In this document: positions 11,774 to 21,004 of the stretch, piece after piece
How positions within the stretch are numbered: the first letter of the stretch is position 1
Layout: every line of letters starts with the position of its first letter
Assembly (NCBI GenBank): GCA_019802505.1
Contig: JAFMOC010000039.1
Coordinates: 1 to 64,000, forward strand
Direction of reading: 5' to 3'
Origin: Corydoras sp. C115
Taxonomy: Eukaryota > Chordata > Actinopteri > Siluriformes > Callichthyidae
DNA: 64,000 bases
Position numbers and translations under genes: made by a program
The notes under the pieces: model-generated
What the model saw: the letters and a program-made list of their open reading frames with translations, nothing else
Told to the model about the DNA's origin: nothing
Databases searched by the model: none

Positions 11774-12808
11774 CAGTGCTTCTCAAATAGTGGGGCGCGC
11801 CCCCCTGGGGGGGCGCAGTGCGGTGCACGGGGGGGCGCGTAACAAAAAAATCACAGAGCAAGTGATATTAAGTTTACTGAACAAACCCTCAAGAGACAAC
11901 ATGGAGAAATATTTAACAGAGACGAGGAGAGAAAGACGGAGAGAGACGAAGATAATGAGAGCAAAAAAAGTCAACCGAAAACTAAATGTCGAAGCGTATG
12001 TAGCACCTGGCTTCACTGTAACTGTAACTTCACTCTTACGAAGGTGGGAGACGAAGAAAGACCGATGTGTCTGCTGTGTCTTTAAATATTGGCAGCGAAC
12101 AGCATGAAGCCAAATAGATGAAGGCGTCATTTAAAGACATTACACCCCGATCACGCTGATAACCGCTTGAGTTTTTAAATCGTAAAGTGACTCGTATAAC
12201 CAGCAAATATTAACGCTTTATGAAAGTTACTTCAGAAAAGCTGTGCTGCAAAACGGACATCAGTTCTGACTTCCTCCAAAAAAAAGAAGCAGCAAAAATT
12301 GTTGTTTTAGTTTTGTAGGTTAAAGTTAATATATTGAGCTCCTGAATGAATGTTGCTGATGAATTTGAATTTATTATTATTTATTGATTTTATTTAATTT
12401 CATTTTTCAGTATCAAATGCAGTCAGTTCAAAAATGTTTCTCGTTTAAATATGGATTTTATTCGTTTCTGTTACAAACTAAAAAACAAAGTAAATTATTT
12501 TAGTTCTAAGTTGATCTATATTTCTTTTTTTTGTTTTGTTTTCTTTATTGTTAATAAGGATACATTGTTATAAAAGAGGTGTACTTATAACAAATTTGTA
12601 GACAACTATAGACTAACAATACTAATTTATAGACTAACAATACTACAGTGGGCGTGTAAAAATAATTTATCCCATTTTTGATAAATTTGGGGGGATAAAT
12701 CATGTGGGGGGGTGAGGTGAGTGTGCATGAGTGTGTGTGTGGGGGGGGGGCGCAAAATATTTTCTTCTTCCTAGGGGGGGCTTAACAGAAAATAATTGAG
12801 AATCACTG
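11774..12808 (+). mobile_element. hAT DNA transposon, degenerate, with 8-bp TSD
   Basis: Ends CAGTGCTTCTCAA and TTGAGAATCACTG are inverted copies (one mismatch) of the hAT type. The 8-bp CTTTAGAC is duplicated on both sides (11766-11773, 12809-12816). It sits inside a SINE-like repeat whose uninterrupted relative is at 9271-9443. Internal sequence from about 11900 gives MEKYLTETRRERR, then YVAPGFTVTV, resembling the N-terminus of ZBED5/hAT transposase-like proteins, soon broken by stops, so it is not functional. GC-rich runs lie just inside each end. Confidence 0.88.
11900..12107 (+). pseudogene. hAT/ZBED transposase N-terminal remnant
   Basis: Open from MEKYLTETRRERR to a stop at about 12105. 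The following sequence in the same and nearby frames still looks like the next part of the protein but has several stops. Family assignment is from motif resemblance only. Confidence 0.5.
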
Positions 12809-13062
12809 CTTTAGACCAATGAAGCATGGAATAGTTGTCAGCTCCCCTAAGACCCTGATCAGGGTCTTTACTCACTTTACTCATTGTATATTTTTGTATT
12901 TAAATATTTGAACGCACTTATTGTGGGTAATTATACTTATCCTTTATATCTTTGTTCTTATAGTTTATTAAAAATTCTGAAAAAGGTGCAACAGGGACTA
13001 CTTAAAGAATTCCGATTCTGCTTCCTGCTAACGACCTTGCTAATTGCACTGTGCAACTCAGA

Positions 13063-13078
13063 CCACTAGATGGCAGTG
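13063..13078 (+). promoter_or_regulatory. CTCF-like core upstream of rhoc
   Basis: CCACTAGATGGCAGTG matches the CTCF core. It lies in repeat-free sequence (12870-13277). Confidence 0.45.
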
Positions 13079-13290
13079 TCTTCTCAACAGCGAGTGCAGC
13101 GACGGCAGTATCTAGAGCAAGACCAGCTTAATTTTAAGACTTGCATCATACGAAGCAGTATTAACTCATTCTGTAATCATGAGCTGAACCGAATGATCAG
13201 CCTGTCACTCAGACTGAATGTGAACACTGATGTTAGCTACAACATTTCTATTTGAAACCAAACCGTTATGTAATTATAACTTGCAAACCA

Positions 13291-13623
13291 GGCGGCACGG
13301 TGGCTTAGTGGTTAGCATGTTCTCCTCTCAGCACTAGGGATTCCTGGTTCGAATCCCAATCTGGGTGGAGTTTCCATGTTCTCCCCGTGTCCGTGTGGGT
13401 TTCCTCCGTGTTCTCCGGTTTCCTCCCACAGTCCAAAAACATGGATCAAGTCAATTGAGTTCTCCAAATTGCCCCATAAAGAGTGTGTCTGTGTGAGTGA
13501 GTGTGTGCCCAGCGATGGATTGGCGCCCTGTCCTGGGTGTATGTGCCCAACGCCCAAAACGTTCTCCCCTGGATGGGCATGGGGAACCCCACCGCGACCC
13601 TAATATAGGATAAAGAATGAATG
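13291..13623 (+). mobile_element. Family-A SINE, first of a tandem pair
   Basis: Preceded by aacttgcaaacca (from 13278) and followed by aacttgca (13624-13631). Confidence 0.92.
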
Positions 13624-13631
13624 AACTTGCA

Positions 13632-13822
13632 GGCAGCACGGTGGCTTAGTGGTTAGCATGTTCTCCTCTCAGCACTAGGAATTCCCGGTTCGAATCCTCA
13701 TCTGGGTGGAGTTTCCATGTTCTCCCCGTGTCCACGTGGACTTCCTCCGGGATCTCTGGTTTCCTCCCACAGTCCAAAAACATGGATCAAAGTCAATTGA
13801 GTTCTCCAAATTGCCCCATATA

Positions 13823-13855
<33 letters not shown>

Positions 13856-13988
13856 TGTGCCCAGCGATAAATTGGCACCCTGTTCTGAGTGTATCTGCCC
13901 AGCGCCCAAAATGTTCTCCCCTGGATGGGCATGGGGAACCCCCTCACGACCCTAATAGAGGATAAAGCGGAAGATAATGGATGGATGG
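13632..13988 (+). mobile_element. Family-A SINE, second of a tandem pair
   Basis: ATGG tail, followed by aacttgcaaacc (13989-14000), the third copy of the target sequence. Confidence 0.92.
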
Positions 13989-14054
13989 AACTTGCAAACC
14001 TTTATGATCATTGCTTATAAGTGTATAATCTAAAGTGATAAAGTGATTTATTTT

Positions 14055-14113
14055 GCCTACTGTGCGAACACACAGAGGAATTTGTCTTCCACATTTAACC
14101 CATCATTGCAGAG

Positions 14114-14149
<36 letters not shown>

Positions 14150-14310
14150 ACACACTGTTACATATGCCCAGAGCGGTGGGCAGCCTTGAATACGGCGCCC
14201 GTGGAGCAATTGAGGTCAGGTTCCGCCATAGTACTTAGAGCCATAGTACTTGGAGGGACCGGGAATCGAACCAGAGACCTTCAGGCTGGTTCCTTTACCA
14301 TGACTGCCCC
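14055..14310 (-). mobile_element. Family-C SINE with AC array
   Basis: Holds an AC run (about 14116-14146), cagagcggtgggcagcc, and the tRNA-like end gggaatcgaaccagagacc to tgactgcccc. Confidence 0.6.
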
Positions 14311-14362
14311 AATGAATGAATCTATGAATAAATTTCAATCTTGACATTTGGTCATTTAGCAG

Positions 14363-14610
14363 ACGTCCGCGTGGGTTTCCTCTATGTTCTCCGGTTTCCT
14401 CCTACAGTCCAAAAACATGGATGAAGTCAATTGAATTCTCCAAATTGCCCCATATAGAGTGTCTGTGTGAGTGAGTGTGTGCTTAACGATAGATTGGCGC
14501 CCTGTTCTGGGTGTATCTGCCCAGCGCCCAAAACGTTCTCCCCTGGATGGTCATGGGGAACCCCACCGCGACCCTAATATAGGATAAAGAATGAATGAAC
14601 TTGCAAACCA
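14363..14610 (+). mobile_element. Family-A SINE, 5' truncated, in a duplicated block
   Basis: Joined at its 5' side to a family-B tail (catttggtcatttagcagac). Ends aggataaagaatgaatgaac plus ttgcaaacca, the same join as at 13610-13630 and 13281. Confidence 0.8.
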
Positions 14611-14688
14611 GGCGGCACGGTGGCTTAGTGGTTAGCACGTTCGCCTCTCAGCGCTAGGGAGTCCTGGTTCAAATCCCCATCTGGATTG
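14611..14688 (+). mobile_element. Family-A SINE head fragment
   Basis: A and B boxes, stops after cccatctgg. Confidence 0.8.
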
Positions 14689-14689
14689 G

Positions 14690-14812
14690 GATGGAGGGAC
14701 CGGGAATCGAACCAGAGACCTTCAGGTCACAAGGCTGGTTCTTTTACCACAAGTCCTTTACCATGACTGCCCCAATGAATGAATCTATGAATAAACTTCA
14801 ATCTTGACATTT
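14690..14812 (-). repeat. Duplicate of the 14240-14362 segment
   Basis: ggagggaccgggaatcgaac, tgactgccccaatgaatgaa and caatcttgacatttggtc occur in the same order in both, with a small insertion here. Confidence 0.75.
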
Positions 14813-15006
14813 GGTCATTTAGCAGATGCTTTTATCCAAAGCGACTTACAAGGTGAGCACAGGGTTCATCACAACATCCCTGGAGCAATGAGGGTTAAGG
14901 GTCTTGCACAAGGACCCACAGTTACCACTTTGGACCTGGGATTTTATCCTCCAACCTTCAGATTGATAACCCAACATTGATAACCCTAACCATTGAGCTA
15001 CCGCTC
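14812..15006 (-). mobile_element. Family-B SINE, near complete
   Basis: Reversed: agatgcttttatccaaagcg tail, head gagctaccgctcc. Confidence 0.8.
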
Positions 15007-15345
15007 CCTATACTCTTTTTTACAATCTTAGAGTTCCTTAGGACTTGACTTTAGGTAATAGTTGTGTACACCTGCAGTTCTCGTTTTCTGAGCACCTTTG
15101 ACTTTCTCATTGTCGTATATGATGGTCGATCCTATTTTATATTGGCACAGTAAAAGCTGCCGGATGAAGCCAATCGTGATCACTAACAGGAAGTCCAGAG
15201 ACCTTGTCATTAAAGTTATATGAACATCCTGCAGCATTTTACCAATCTAAGTACATGTCTGCTTTGACTCATAAAAAGCTTTAGTTCATTTAAATTTAAA
15301 AAGCATTCGTTCATTTAAATCATTCAAATCCACCAAGTAACAGAA

Positions 15346-15655
15346 TCCATCCAGCCATTATCTTCCACTTTATCCTCTATTAGGGTCGCGGGGGAGGGGG
15401 GGAACGCCTCGGGCGCTGGGCAGATACACCCAGGACAGGGCGCCAATCCATCGCTGGGCACACACTCACTCACACAAACACACTCTATATGGGGCAATTT
15501 TGGAGAATCCAATTGACTTGATCCATGTTTTTGGACTGTGGGAGGAAACCGGAGAACTCGGAGGAAAACCCACACGGACGCGGGGAGAACATGGAAACTG
15601 CATCCAGATTGGGATTCGAACCAAGAATCCCTAGAGCTGAAAGGAGAACTTGCCA
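15346..15655 (-). mobile_element. Family-A SINE, head truncated
   Basis: Flanked by agtaacagaatc on both sides, so the short form probably inserted as such. Confidence 0.82.
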
Positions 15656-15687
15656 CCAGTAACAGAATCACTGAATATAAATACATT

Positions 15688-16245
15688 GAGGGTGCAGTAG
15701 CTCAGAGGTTAGTGCGTTGGGCTATCAATCTGAAGGTTGGAGGTTCAAATCCCAGGTCAACTGCAATTACCAATGTGGGTTCTTGAGCAAGACCCTTAAC
15801 CCTCATTGCTCCAGGGATGTTGTGATGAACCCTGTGCTCACCTTGTAAGTTCATTCATTCATTCATTATCTCCCGCTTTATCCTCTATTAGGGTCGCGGT
15901 GGGGTTCCCCATGCCCATTCAGGGGAGAACGTCTCGGGCGCTGGGCAGATAGACCCAGGACAGGACGCCAATCCATCGCTGGGTACACACTCACTCACTC
16001 AAACACACTCTATATGGGGGAATTTGGAGAATTCAGTTGAATTGATCCATGTTTTTGGACTGTAGGAGGAAACCGGAGAACCCGGAGGAAACCCACGCGG
16101 ACACGGGGAGAACATGGAAACTCCACCCAGATGGGGATTCGAACCGGGAATCCCTAGTGCTGAGAGGAGAACGTGCTAACCACTAAGCCACCATGCCGCC
16201 ACCTTGTAAGTCGCTCTGGATAAAAGCGTCTGCTAAATGACCAAA
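15688..16245 (+). mobile_element. Family-B SINE split by a family-A SINE
   Basis: 15688-15849 and 16201-16245 make one copy: gcagtagctcagaggttag head and tggataaaagcgtctgct tail. Confidence 0.88.
15850..16200 (-). mobile_element. Family-A SINE nested in the family-B SINE
   Basis: Complete, flanked by the 10-bp TSD accttgtaag (15840-15849, 16201-16210). ATGA tail. Confidence 0.95.
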
Positions 16246-16302
16246 TGTTTTAAATGTTTTGAAACTGAAAGAATGCGAACAAAATGGCCCAAAATAATGA
16301 TG

Positions 16303-17100
16303 TACATGGTTTTAAATGGCCAGCATTAAAGTACAGTGTTAAATTCATGGGAAGTGAATCAGCCGCATGAGCTGATCTTCAAAGAAATTTAAATTGGGCT
16401 AAAACATGCACCGTTGTGTGAGTATGATAAGCGGCTGCACATAATTGTATTTCCGCTAAAGTAGACTATGCCAGATGTTAAGTACAGTGGTTCACACGCT
16501 GTTTTCTGCCTCGACGTACTTCAATTTCTTTCTCTCCATGTATGTGGGCTATAGCTGGCCATTAGCAATCCCCATCGCTATAGCAACTGCACTGATCAGA
16601 TAAAGTTGCTGATAAAAAGACAGAATATTGTGCATTTAAATATGTTCTCAAGTGATCCCCACCCACCTAAATTTATATTAATCCCTCTTCTTCCCACTGT
16701 TGGAACTGCTTCGAGCCATCTCTATGCTAATAAAAAAATCCTATTTGTTTTATGAACGCAGTTTCCCGAGGGCTCGAGTGAATAATTGAGTCTACATCAA
16801 GTTCTAAGTGCATCTGAAACAAATCTCTATTCAACTGAAGCTTATAAATAACTGCTGACAGGATTTTTAAATAATGATGTTGAAATTTGGGTCGAGTCTG
16901 CAGAGCCTTTTTACATATAGATCTTTTTGTGTACGTGATATAGAAACCTGTGTTTACGTAAGGATTATAGATTACTTCTGTTTACATGCTTTTTCACCTT
17001 TTTTTTCCCTAACTAGGCTTAAAATGAGCTGCTGGGTCAAGTTTAAAGTTCCACGCAATGCAAAGTAGAGTCAGATATTTATTTATGTATTTATTTATTA
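16303..17100. other. Repeat-free island upstream of rhoc
   Basis: No SINE for about 800 bp. No coding frame with exon-like edges. Confidence 0.3.
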
Positions 17101-17197
17101 TTATTATTATTATTTTAATTAAATGATCATGATAAACTCTATTATACAGTTCAGAGTTACGCACCACGGTATGGGACATTTTTCTGTAAGGATCTAA

Positions 17198-17358
17198 TTC
17201 CTGGGTTTGAATCCCAATCTGGGTGGAGTTTCCATGTTCTCCCCTTGGAAACCCACGCGGACACGGGGAGAACATGGTAACTCCACCCAGATGGGATTCG
17301 AACCGGGAATCCCTAGCGCTGAGAGGCGGACGTGCTAACCACTAAGCCACCGTGCCGC
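17198..17358. mobile_element. Two family-A SINE heads joined as a hairpin
   Basis: A plus-strand fragment (17198-17246, from the B box to ttctcccc) meets a minus-strand head (17247-17358), making a foldback around 17246. Confidence 0.75.
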
Positions 17359-17745
17359 CCCTTATATTCCAGTCACTCCTATATTTCCGTTTTTATCTTT
17401 ATAGTTGTGAGATATCTCAGCACCGCTCTTGAGTTGTCCCAAGTGAGAGTTTCCTCGATGGTTTTTGGTATTTGGGCTTCTTGTCTCTTTGTTGTGTCGG
17501 GGGCAGTCTATACGAATGTTTCACAGTGATGGGTGTTTGGCAGGTTGAACATATCGGTGGGGTTTCACCTTTTATTAGGTGTTGGTGAGTTATTCTGGTG
17601 TGTCCGATTCTGAGTAGGTGACTTGGTCTACACGCCGTCCATGGTGGGTTTTTGGTCCGTTATCGGTTTTCGTTGGATTTCATGAAGTTTGTTTGTGGTC
17701 TGCGTGTCCAATTTAGTTTGCCATAAAGATAAAATAAGATAAGAT
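17345..17745 (-). pseudogene. LINE ORF2 C-terminal fragment
   Basis: Minus-strand translation reads, with stops, LLRIGHTRITHQHLIKGETP then ICSTCQTPITVKH, like the conserved end of I/Jockey-type LINE polyproteins (RIGHTRLTH, CxxC..H). No intact frame. Clade not certain. Confidence 0.6.
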
Positions 17746-17747
17746 AA

Positions 17748-18090
17748 GGGCAGCATGGTGGCTTAGTGGTTAGCACGTTCGCCTCTCAGCACTAGGGATT
17801 CCCGGTTCGAATCCCCATCTGGGTGGAGTTTCCATGTTCTCCCCGTGTCTGCGTGGGTTTCCTCCGGGTTCTCCACTTTCCTCCCACAGTCCAAAAACAT
17901 GGATCAAGTCAATTGAGTTCTCCAAATTGCCCCATATAGAGTGTGTCTGTGTGAGTGAGTGTGTGCCCAGCGATAGATTGGCGCCCTGTTCTGGGTGTAT
18001 CTGCCCAGCGCCCGAAACGTTCTCCCCTGGATGGGCATGGGGAACCCCACCGCGACACTAATAGAGGATAAAGCGGAAGATAATGAATGA
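17748..18090 (+). mobile_element. Family-A SINE in a LINE tail, TSD
   Basis: Flanked by repeated agataagataagataa on both sides. The interrupted unit continues as 18091-18160. Confidence 0.88.
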
Positions 18091-18160
18091 ATGAAAGATA
18101 AGATAAGATAAACCTTTATTTGTCCCACATTGGGGAAATTCACATTTCTCAGCAGCAGAT
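18091..18160 (-). mobile_element. 3' end of a fish non-LTR retrotransposon
   Basis: (AGATA)n then aacctttatttgtcccacat and ggggaaattcaca, a common fish LINE end, reversed. Confidence 0.55.
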
Positions 18161-18309
18161 ACAGAGGAGGGTGAAAACATATCCAGTCATTAAAGAGATT
18201 TAAACTAGGAACATTTTAAATAGAGTTAGTATAATTGAAATATTGTATGTGTTTATGAGTGGTTTATAATGTTCTTATTAAACATGTCTGCTGGCTGATA
18301 TCTGATCAG

Positions 18310-18560
18310 TAACTTATCTCGTCTACATTGCAGGCTCGAGCCTCTTCTCCTGCCGATGATGTCATTGAGCTGCGGTCGCGCAAGGGGCGGGGCTACAGCG
18401 ATTCGAATCGAGGCTCTGCGCTTGGAGCCAATCGCAGACAGGCCCGTGCGGCTCTGGGCGTGGCCATCGGATGCGTGGGCGGACCCGGGGCAGAGCCGCC
18501 CGCTCCCACTTGTGACTTTTCAGAGAGCCGGTTCTTTTGGCTCGGCTCTGTAAAAAGAGC
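18310..18560 (+). promoter_or_regulatory. CpG-rich promoter-like block
   Basis: Much richer in CpG than its surroundings. Contains a GC box GGGGCGGGGC (18384-18393), a CCAAT box (18428-18432), a CRE-like TGATGTCA (18357-18364) and, at the 3' end, GAGCCGGTTC / GAGCCGGCTC palindromic motifs also found beside the candidate rhoc first exon. It is probably the distal half of the rhoc promoter island, separated from 20676 by inserted repeats. No TATA box seen. Confidence 0.5.
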
Positions 18561-18614
18561 CGGCTCTTTTTTTTTTTTGGAGCTTAAAGCAGTTTTTTTT
18601 TGTTACTAAATTAT

Positions 18615-18680
18615 GTGGGCGGCACGGTGGCTTAGTGGTTAGCATGTTCTCCTCTCAGTGCTAGGGATTCCCGGTTCGAA
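18615..18680 (+). mobile_element. Family-A SINE head fragment
   Basis: Cut after ggttcgaa, where the 102-bp inverted duplicate begins. Confidence 0.85.
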
Positions 18681-18782
18681 CATCATTATTTTGGGCCATT
18701 TTGTTCGCATTCTTTCAGTTTCAAAACATTTAAAACATTTGGTCATTTAGCAGACGCTTTTATCCAGAGCGACTTACAAGGT
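18681..18782 (-). repeat. Perfect 102-bp inverted copy of 16201-16302
   Basis: Base-for-base reverse complement, covering the family-B tail and 57 bp beyond it. Ends exactly where the adjacent SINE starts, as at 16200/16201. Confidence 0.95.
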
Positions 18783-19126
18783 GGCAGCACGGTGGCTTAG
18801 TGGTTAGCACGTTCTCCTCTCAGCACTAGGGATTCCCGGTTCGAATCCCCATCTGGGTGGAGTTTCCATGTTCTCCCCGTGTCTGCGTGGGTTTCCTCCG
18901 GGTTCTCCGCTTTCCTCCCACAGTCCAAAAACATGGATCAAGTCAATTGAATTCTCTAAATTGCCCCATATAGAGTGTGTCTGTGTGAGTGAGTGTGTGC
19001 CCAGTGATGGATTGGCGTCCTGTCCTGAGTGTATCTGCCCAGCGCCCGAGACGTTCTCCACTGGATGGGCATGGGGAACCCCACCGCGAACCTAATAGAG
19101 GATAAAGCGGGAGATAATGAAAGAAT
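18783..19126 (+). mobile_element. Family-A SINE, complete
   Basis: Same junction as the 15850-16200 copy but differs from it at about 17 sites plus a 4-bp indel by eye. Confidence 0.9.
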
Positions 19127-19286
19127 AATTGACTTGATCCATGTTTTTGGACTGTGGGAGGAAACCGGAGAACCCAGAGGAAACCCATGCAGACACAGGG
19201 AGAACATGGAAACAGATGGGGATTCGAACCGGGAATCCCTAGCGGTGAGAGACGAACGTGCTAACCACTAAACCACTGTGCCGCCC
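19127..19286 (-). mobile_element. Family-A SINE, head half
   Basis: From attgacttgatccatg to ctgtgccgccc. Confidence 0.85.
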
Positions 19287-19369
19287 AATTATTATTATTA
19301 TGAATGATAAATTATGTGTAAAATTAATTACTACTGTAAAAACATTAAAAATGTATATTTTTAATAATA

Positions 19370-19460
19370 TTACATTTACATTTAGTCATTCAGCAGACGC
19401 TTTTTTTTATCCAAAGCGACTTACAAATGAGAACATTACAAGTCAGAGGTTATGAAGAAA
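19370..19460 (-). mobile_element. L2-type tail of a longer non-LTR element
   Basis: agcagacgcttttttttatcc, cttacaaatgagaac. Probably one unit with 19905-20085, split by the SINE at 19561. Confidence 0.55.
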
Positions 19461-19560
19461 ACCAACTATACTGTAGAATTATTAAACCTGATCGTTATAT
19501 GATGCTGCACCCCCACACACTTTTTTATTTATTAATTTTTTAACAACAGGTTTTTGTTAA

Positions 19561-19904
19561 GGGTGGCTTAGTGGTTGGCATGTTCTCCTCTCAGCGCTAG
19601 GGATTCCCGGTTTGAATCCCCATCTGGGTGGAGTTTCCATGTTCTTCCCGTGTCCGTGTGGGTTTCCTCCGGGTTCTCCGGTTTCCTCCCACAGTCCAAA
19701 AACATGGATCAAGTCAAGTGAGTTCTCCAAATTGCCCCATATAGAGTGTGTCTGTGTGAGTGAGTGTGTGCCCAGTGATAGATTGGTGTCCTGTCCTGGG
19801 TCTATCTGCCCAGAGCCCGAAACGTTCTCCCCTGGATGGGCATGAGGAACCCCCCCACCCCCCGCGATCCTAATATAGGATAAAGCGGAAGATAATGGAT
19901 GGAT
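19561..19904 (+). mobile_element. Family-A SINE, near complete
   Basis: Lacks the first few bases (starts gggtggcttagtgg). ATGG tail. Flanked by ttttgttaa / tttgttaa. Confidence 0.9.
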
Positions 19905-20085
19905 GTTGTTTGTTAAAAAGATGCGTCTTCAGTCGTTTCTTGAAAATGCCAAATGACTCTTCCTTACGGACAGAGTTGGGAAGATGGTTCCACCATTTTT
20001 TGTGGTGAACGCCACGGAGTGAGAATTAGCTCCTTGGTGAGGTGGAACCACCAGGCGACATGGTTTTATATGGTTATGGTTTGGT
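19905..20085 (-). mobile_element. Non-coding part of an L2-like fish element
   Basis: gatgcgtcttcagtcgtttc, agttgggaagatggttccac and gaacgccacggagtgag are a common fish repeat. 37670-37910 is a related copy in the other direction. Confidence 0.5.
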
Positions 20086-20088
20086 TAG

Positions 20089-20427
20089 GGTGGCACGGTG
20101 GTTTAGTGGTTAGCAAGTTCTCCTCTCAGCACTAGGGATTCCTGGTTCGAATCCCTATCTGGGTGGAACTTCCATGTTCTCCCCGTGTCTGCGTGTGTTC
20201 CCTCCGGGTTCTCCGGTTTCCTCCCACAGTCCAAAAACATGGATCAAGGTCAATTGAATTCTCTAAATTGCCCCAGATTGAGTGTGTCTGTGTGAGTGAG
20301 TGTGTGCCCAGCGATAGATTGGTGTCCTGTCCTGGGTGTATCTGCCCAGCGCCTGAAACGTTCTCCCCTGGATGGGCATGGGGAACCCCCCGCGACCCTA
20401 ATAGAGGATAAAGATAACAGATGGACG
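20089..20427 (+). mobile_element. Family-A SINE, near complete
   Basis: Head ggtggcacggtggtttagtgg. Tail gataacagatggacgg. Confidence 0.88.
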
Positions 20428-20429
20428 GA

Positions 20430-20581
20430 GTGTGTTTATGTGCGTGCCTGTGTGAGTGAGTGTGTGCCCAGCGATAGATTGGCACCCTGTCCTGGGTGTA
20501 TCTGCCCACGTTTGCCCCTGGATGGGCATGGGGAACATATTAAAGATATGTTCCCCAGCGGAAGATAATGGATGGATGGAT
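20430..20581 (+). mobile_element. Family-A SINE, 3' part
   Basis: From gtgtgagtgagtgtgtgccc to gataatggatggatgg. Follows the previous copy directly. Confidence 0.8.
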
Positions 20582-20614
20582 TTATTGCCAAACTTCTCTT
20601 GCTCTCAGTGTGTC

Positions 20615-20616
<2 letters not shown>

Positions 20617-20651
<35 letters not shown>
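20617..20651. repeat. (GT)n microsatellite
   Basis: Lies about 30 bp upstream of the candidate rhoc first exon. Confidence 0.95.
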
Positions 20652-20653
<2 letters not shown>

Positions 20654-20675
20654 CAACCCCTCCTCTCCTGCTCAG

Positions 20676-20940
20676 TGCAGATACACAGACTCGGCTCCCA
20701 AAAAACAACTCCCACCCAAGAACCGGCTCTCCACGTTCACTTCAAAGAGCCGAGTCTTAGAGCCGACTCGTTGGCGCCCGACTCCTCAGCAGCTCGCACG
20801 GCGCTCATTCAGAGCGTTTCCCACTGCGCCAAAGAGCAGCCGCGCGAGACGACGAGGCGGAAAACAGACAAATCCGAAATAAGGAGCGACTTTAAGAACA
20901 GGTGAGACCCACGGGGGGCATTTACAGGCGTGATCGGGGG
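20676..20940 (+). promoter_or_regulatory. CpG-rich block around candidate rhoc exon 1
   Basis: Carries four imperfect copies of the GAGCCG/CGGCTC motif between about 20690 and 20770 (ctcggctccc, gaaccggctctcc, agagccgagtc, agagccgactcg), then GC-rich sequence running through the candidate splice donor at 20902. Confidence 0.45.
20681..20901 (+). other. rhoc: Probable non-coding first exon of rhoc
   Basis: GC- and CpG-rich sequence ending in a strong donor, aagaacag|gtgagac (gt at 20902-20903). No acceptor-led upstream exon and no RhoC coding sequence is seen before 46821, so a 5' UTR exon is needed upstream of the start exon. This block is the best candidate. The start of transcription cannot be fixed by eye. 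An alternative is the CpG-rich block near 23200-23400. Confidence 0.5.
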
Positions 20941-21004
20941 CAATAACACCAGCGGCTCGCACTTTGGCAGGGTGGAAAAGTAGGTGGTGGCTCTCTCGCC
21001 CTGC

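Larger units (their letters stand above)
11656..12868 (+). mobile_element. SINE-like repeat split by the hAT element
   Basis: 11656-11773 and 12817-12868 are the two halves of the repeat seen whole at 9271-9443. The hAT element 11774-12808 lies between. Confidence 0.65.

Noticed and set aside
11783..12130. 115-residue minus-strand frame inside the hAT element
   Set aside because: Antisense to the recognisable transposase remnant.
18328..18609. 93-residue open frame in the CpG block
   Set aside because: No recognisable domain; better explained as promoter DNA.
20568..20905. Open frames of 60-104 residues over the candidate rhoc first exon
   Set aside because: CpG-rich sequence stays open by chance. 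No known domain, and the region ends in a splice donor that fits a 5' UTR exon.
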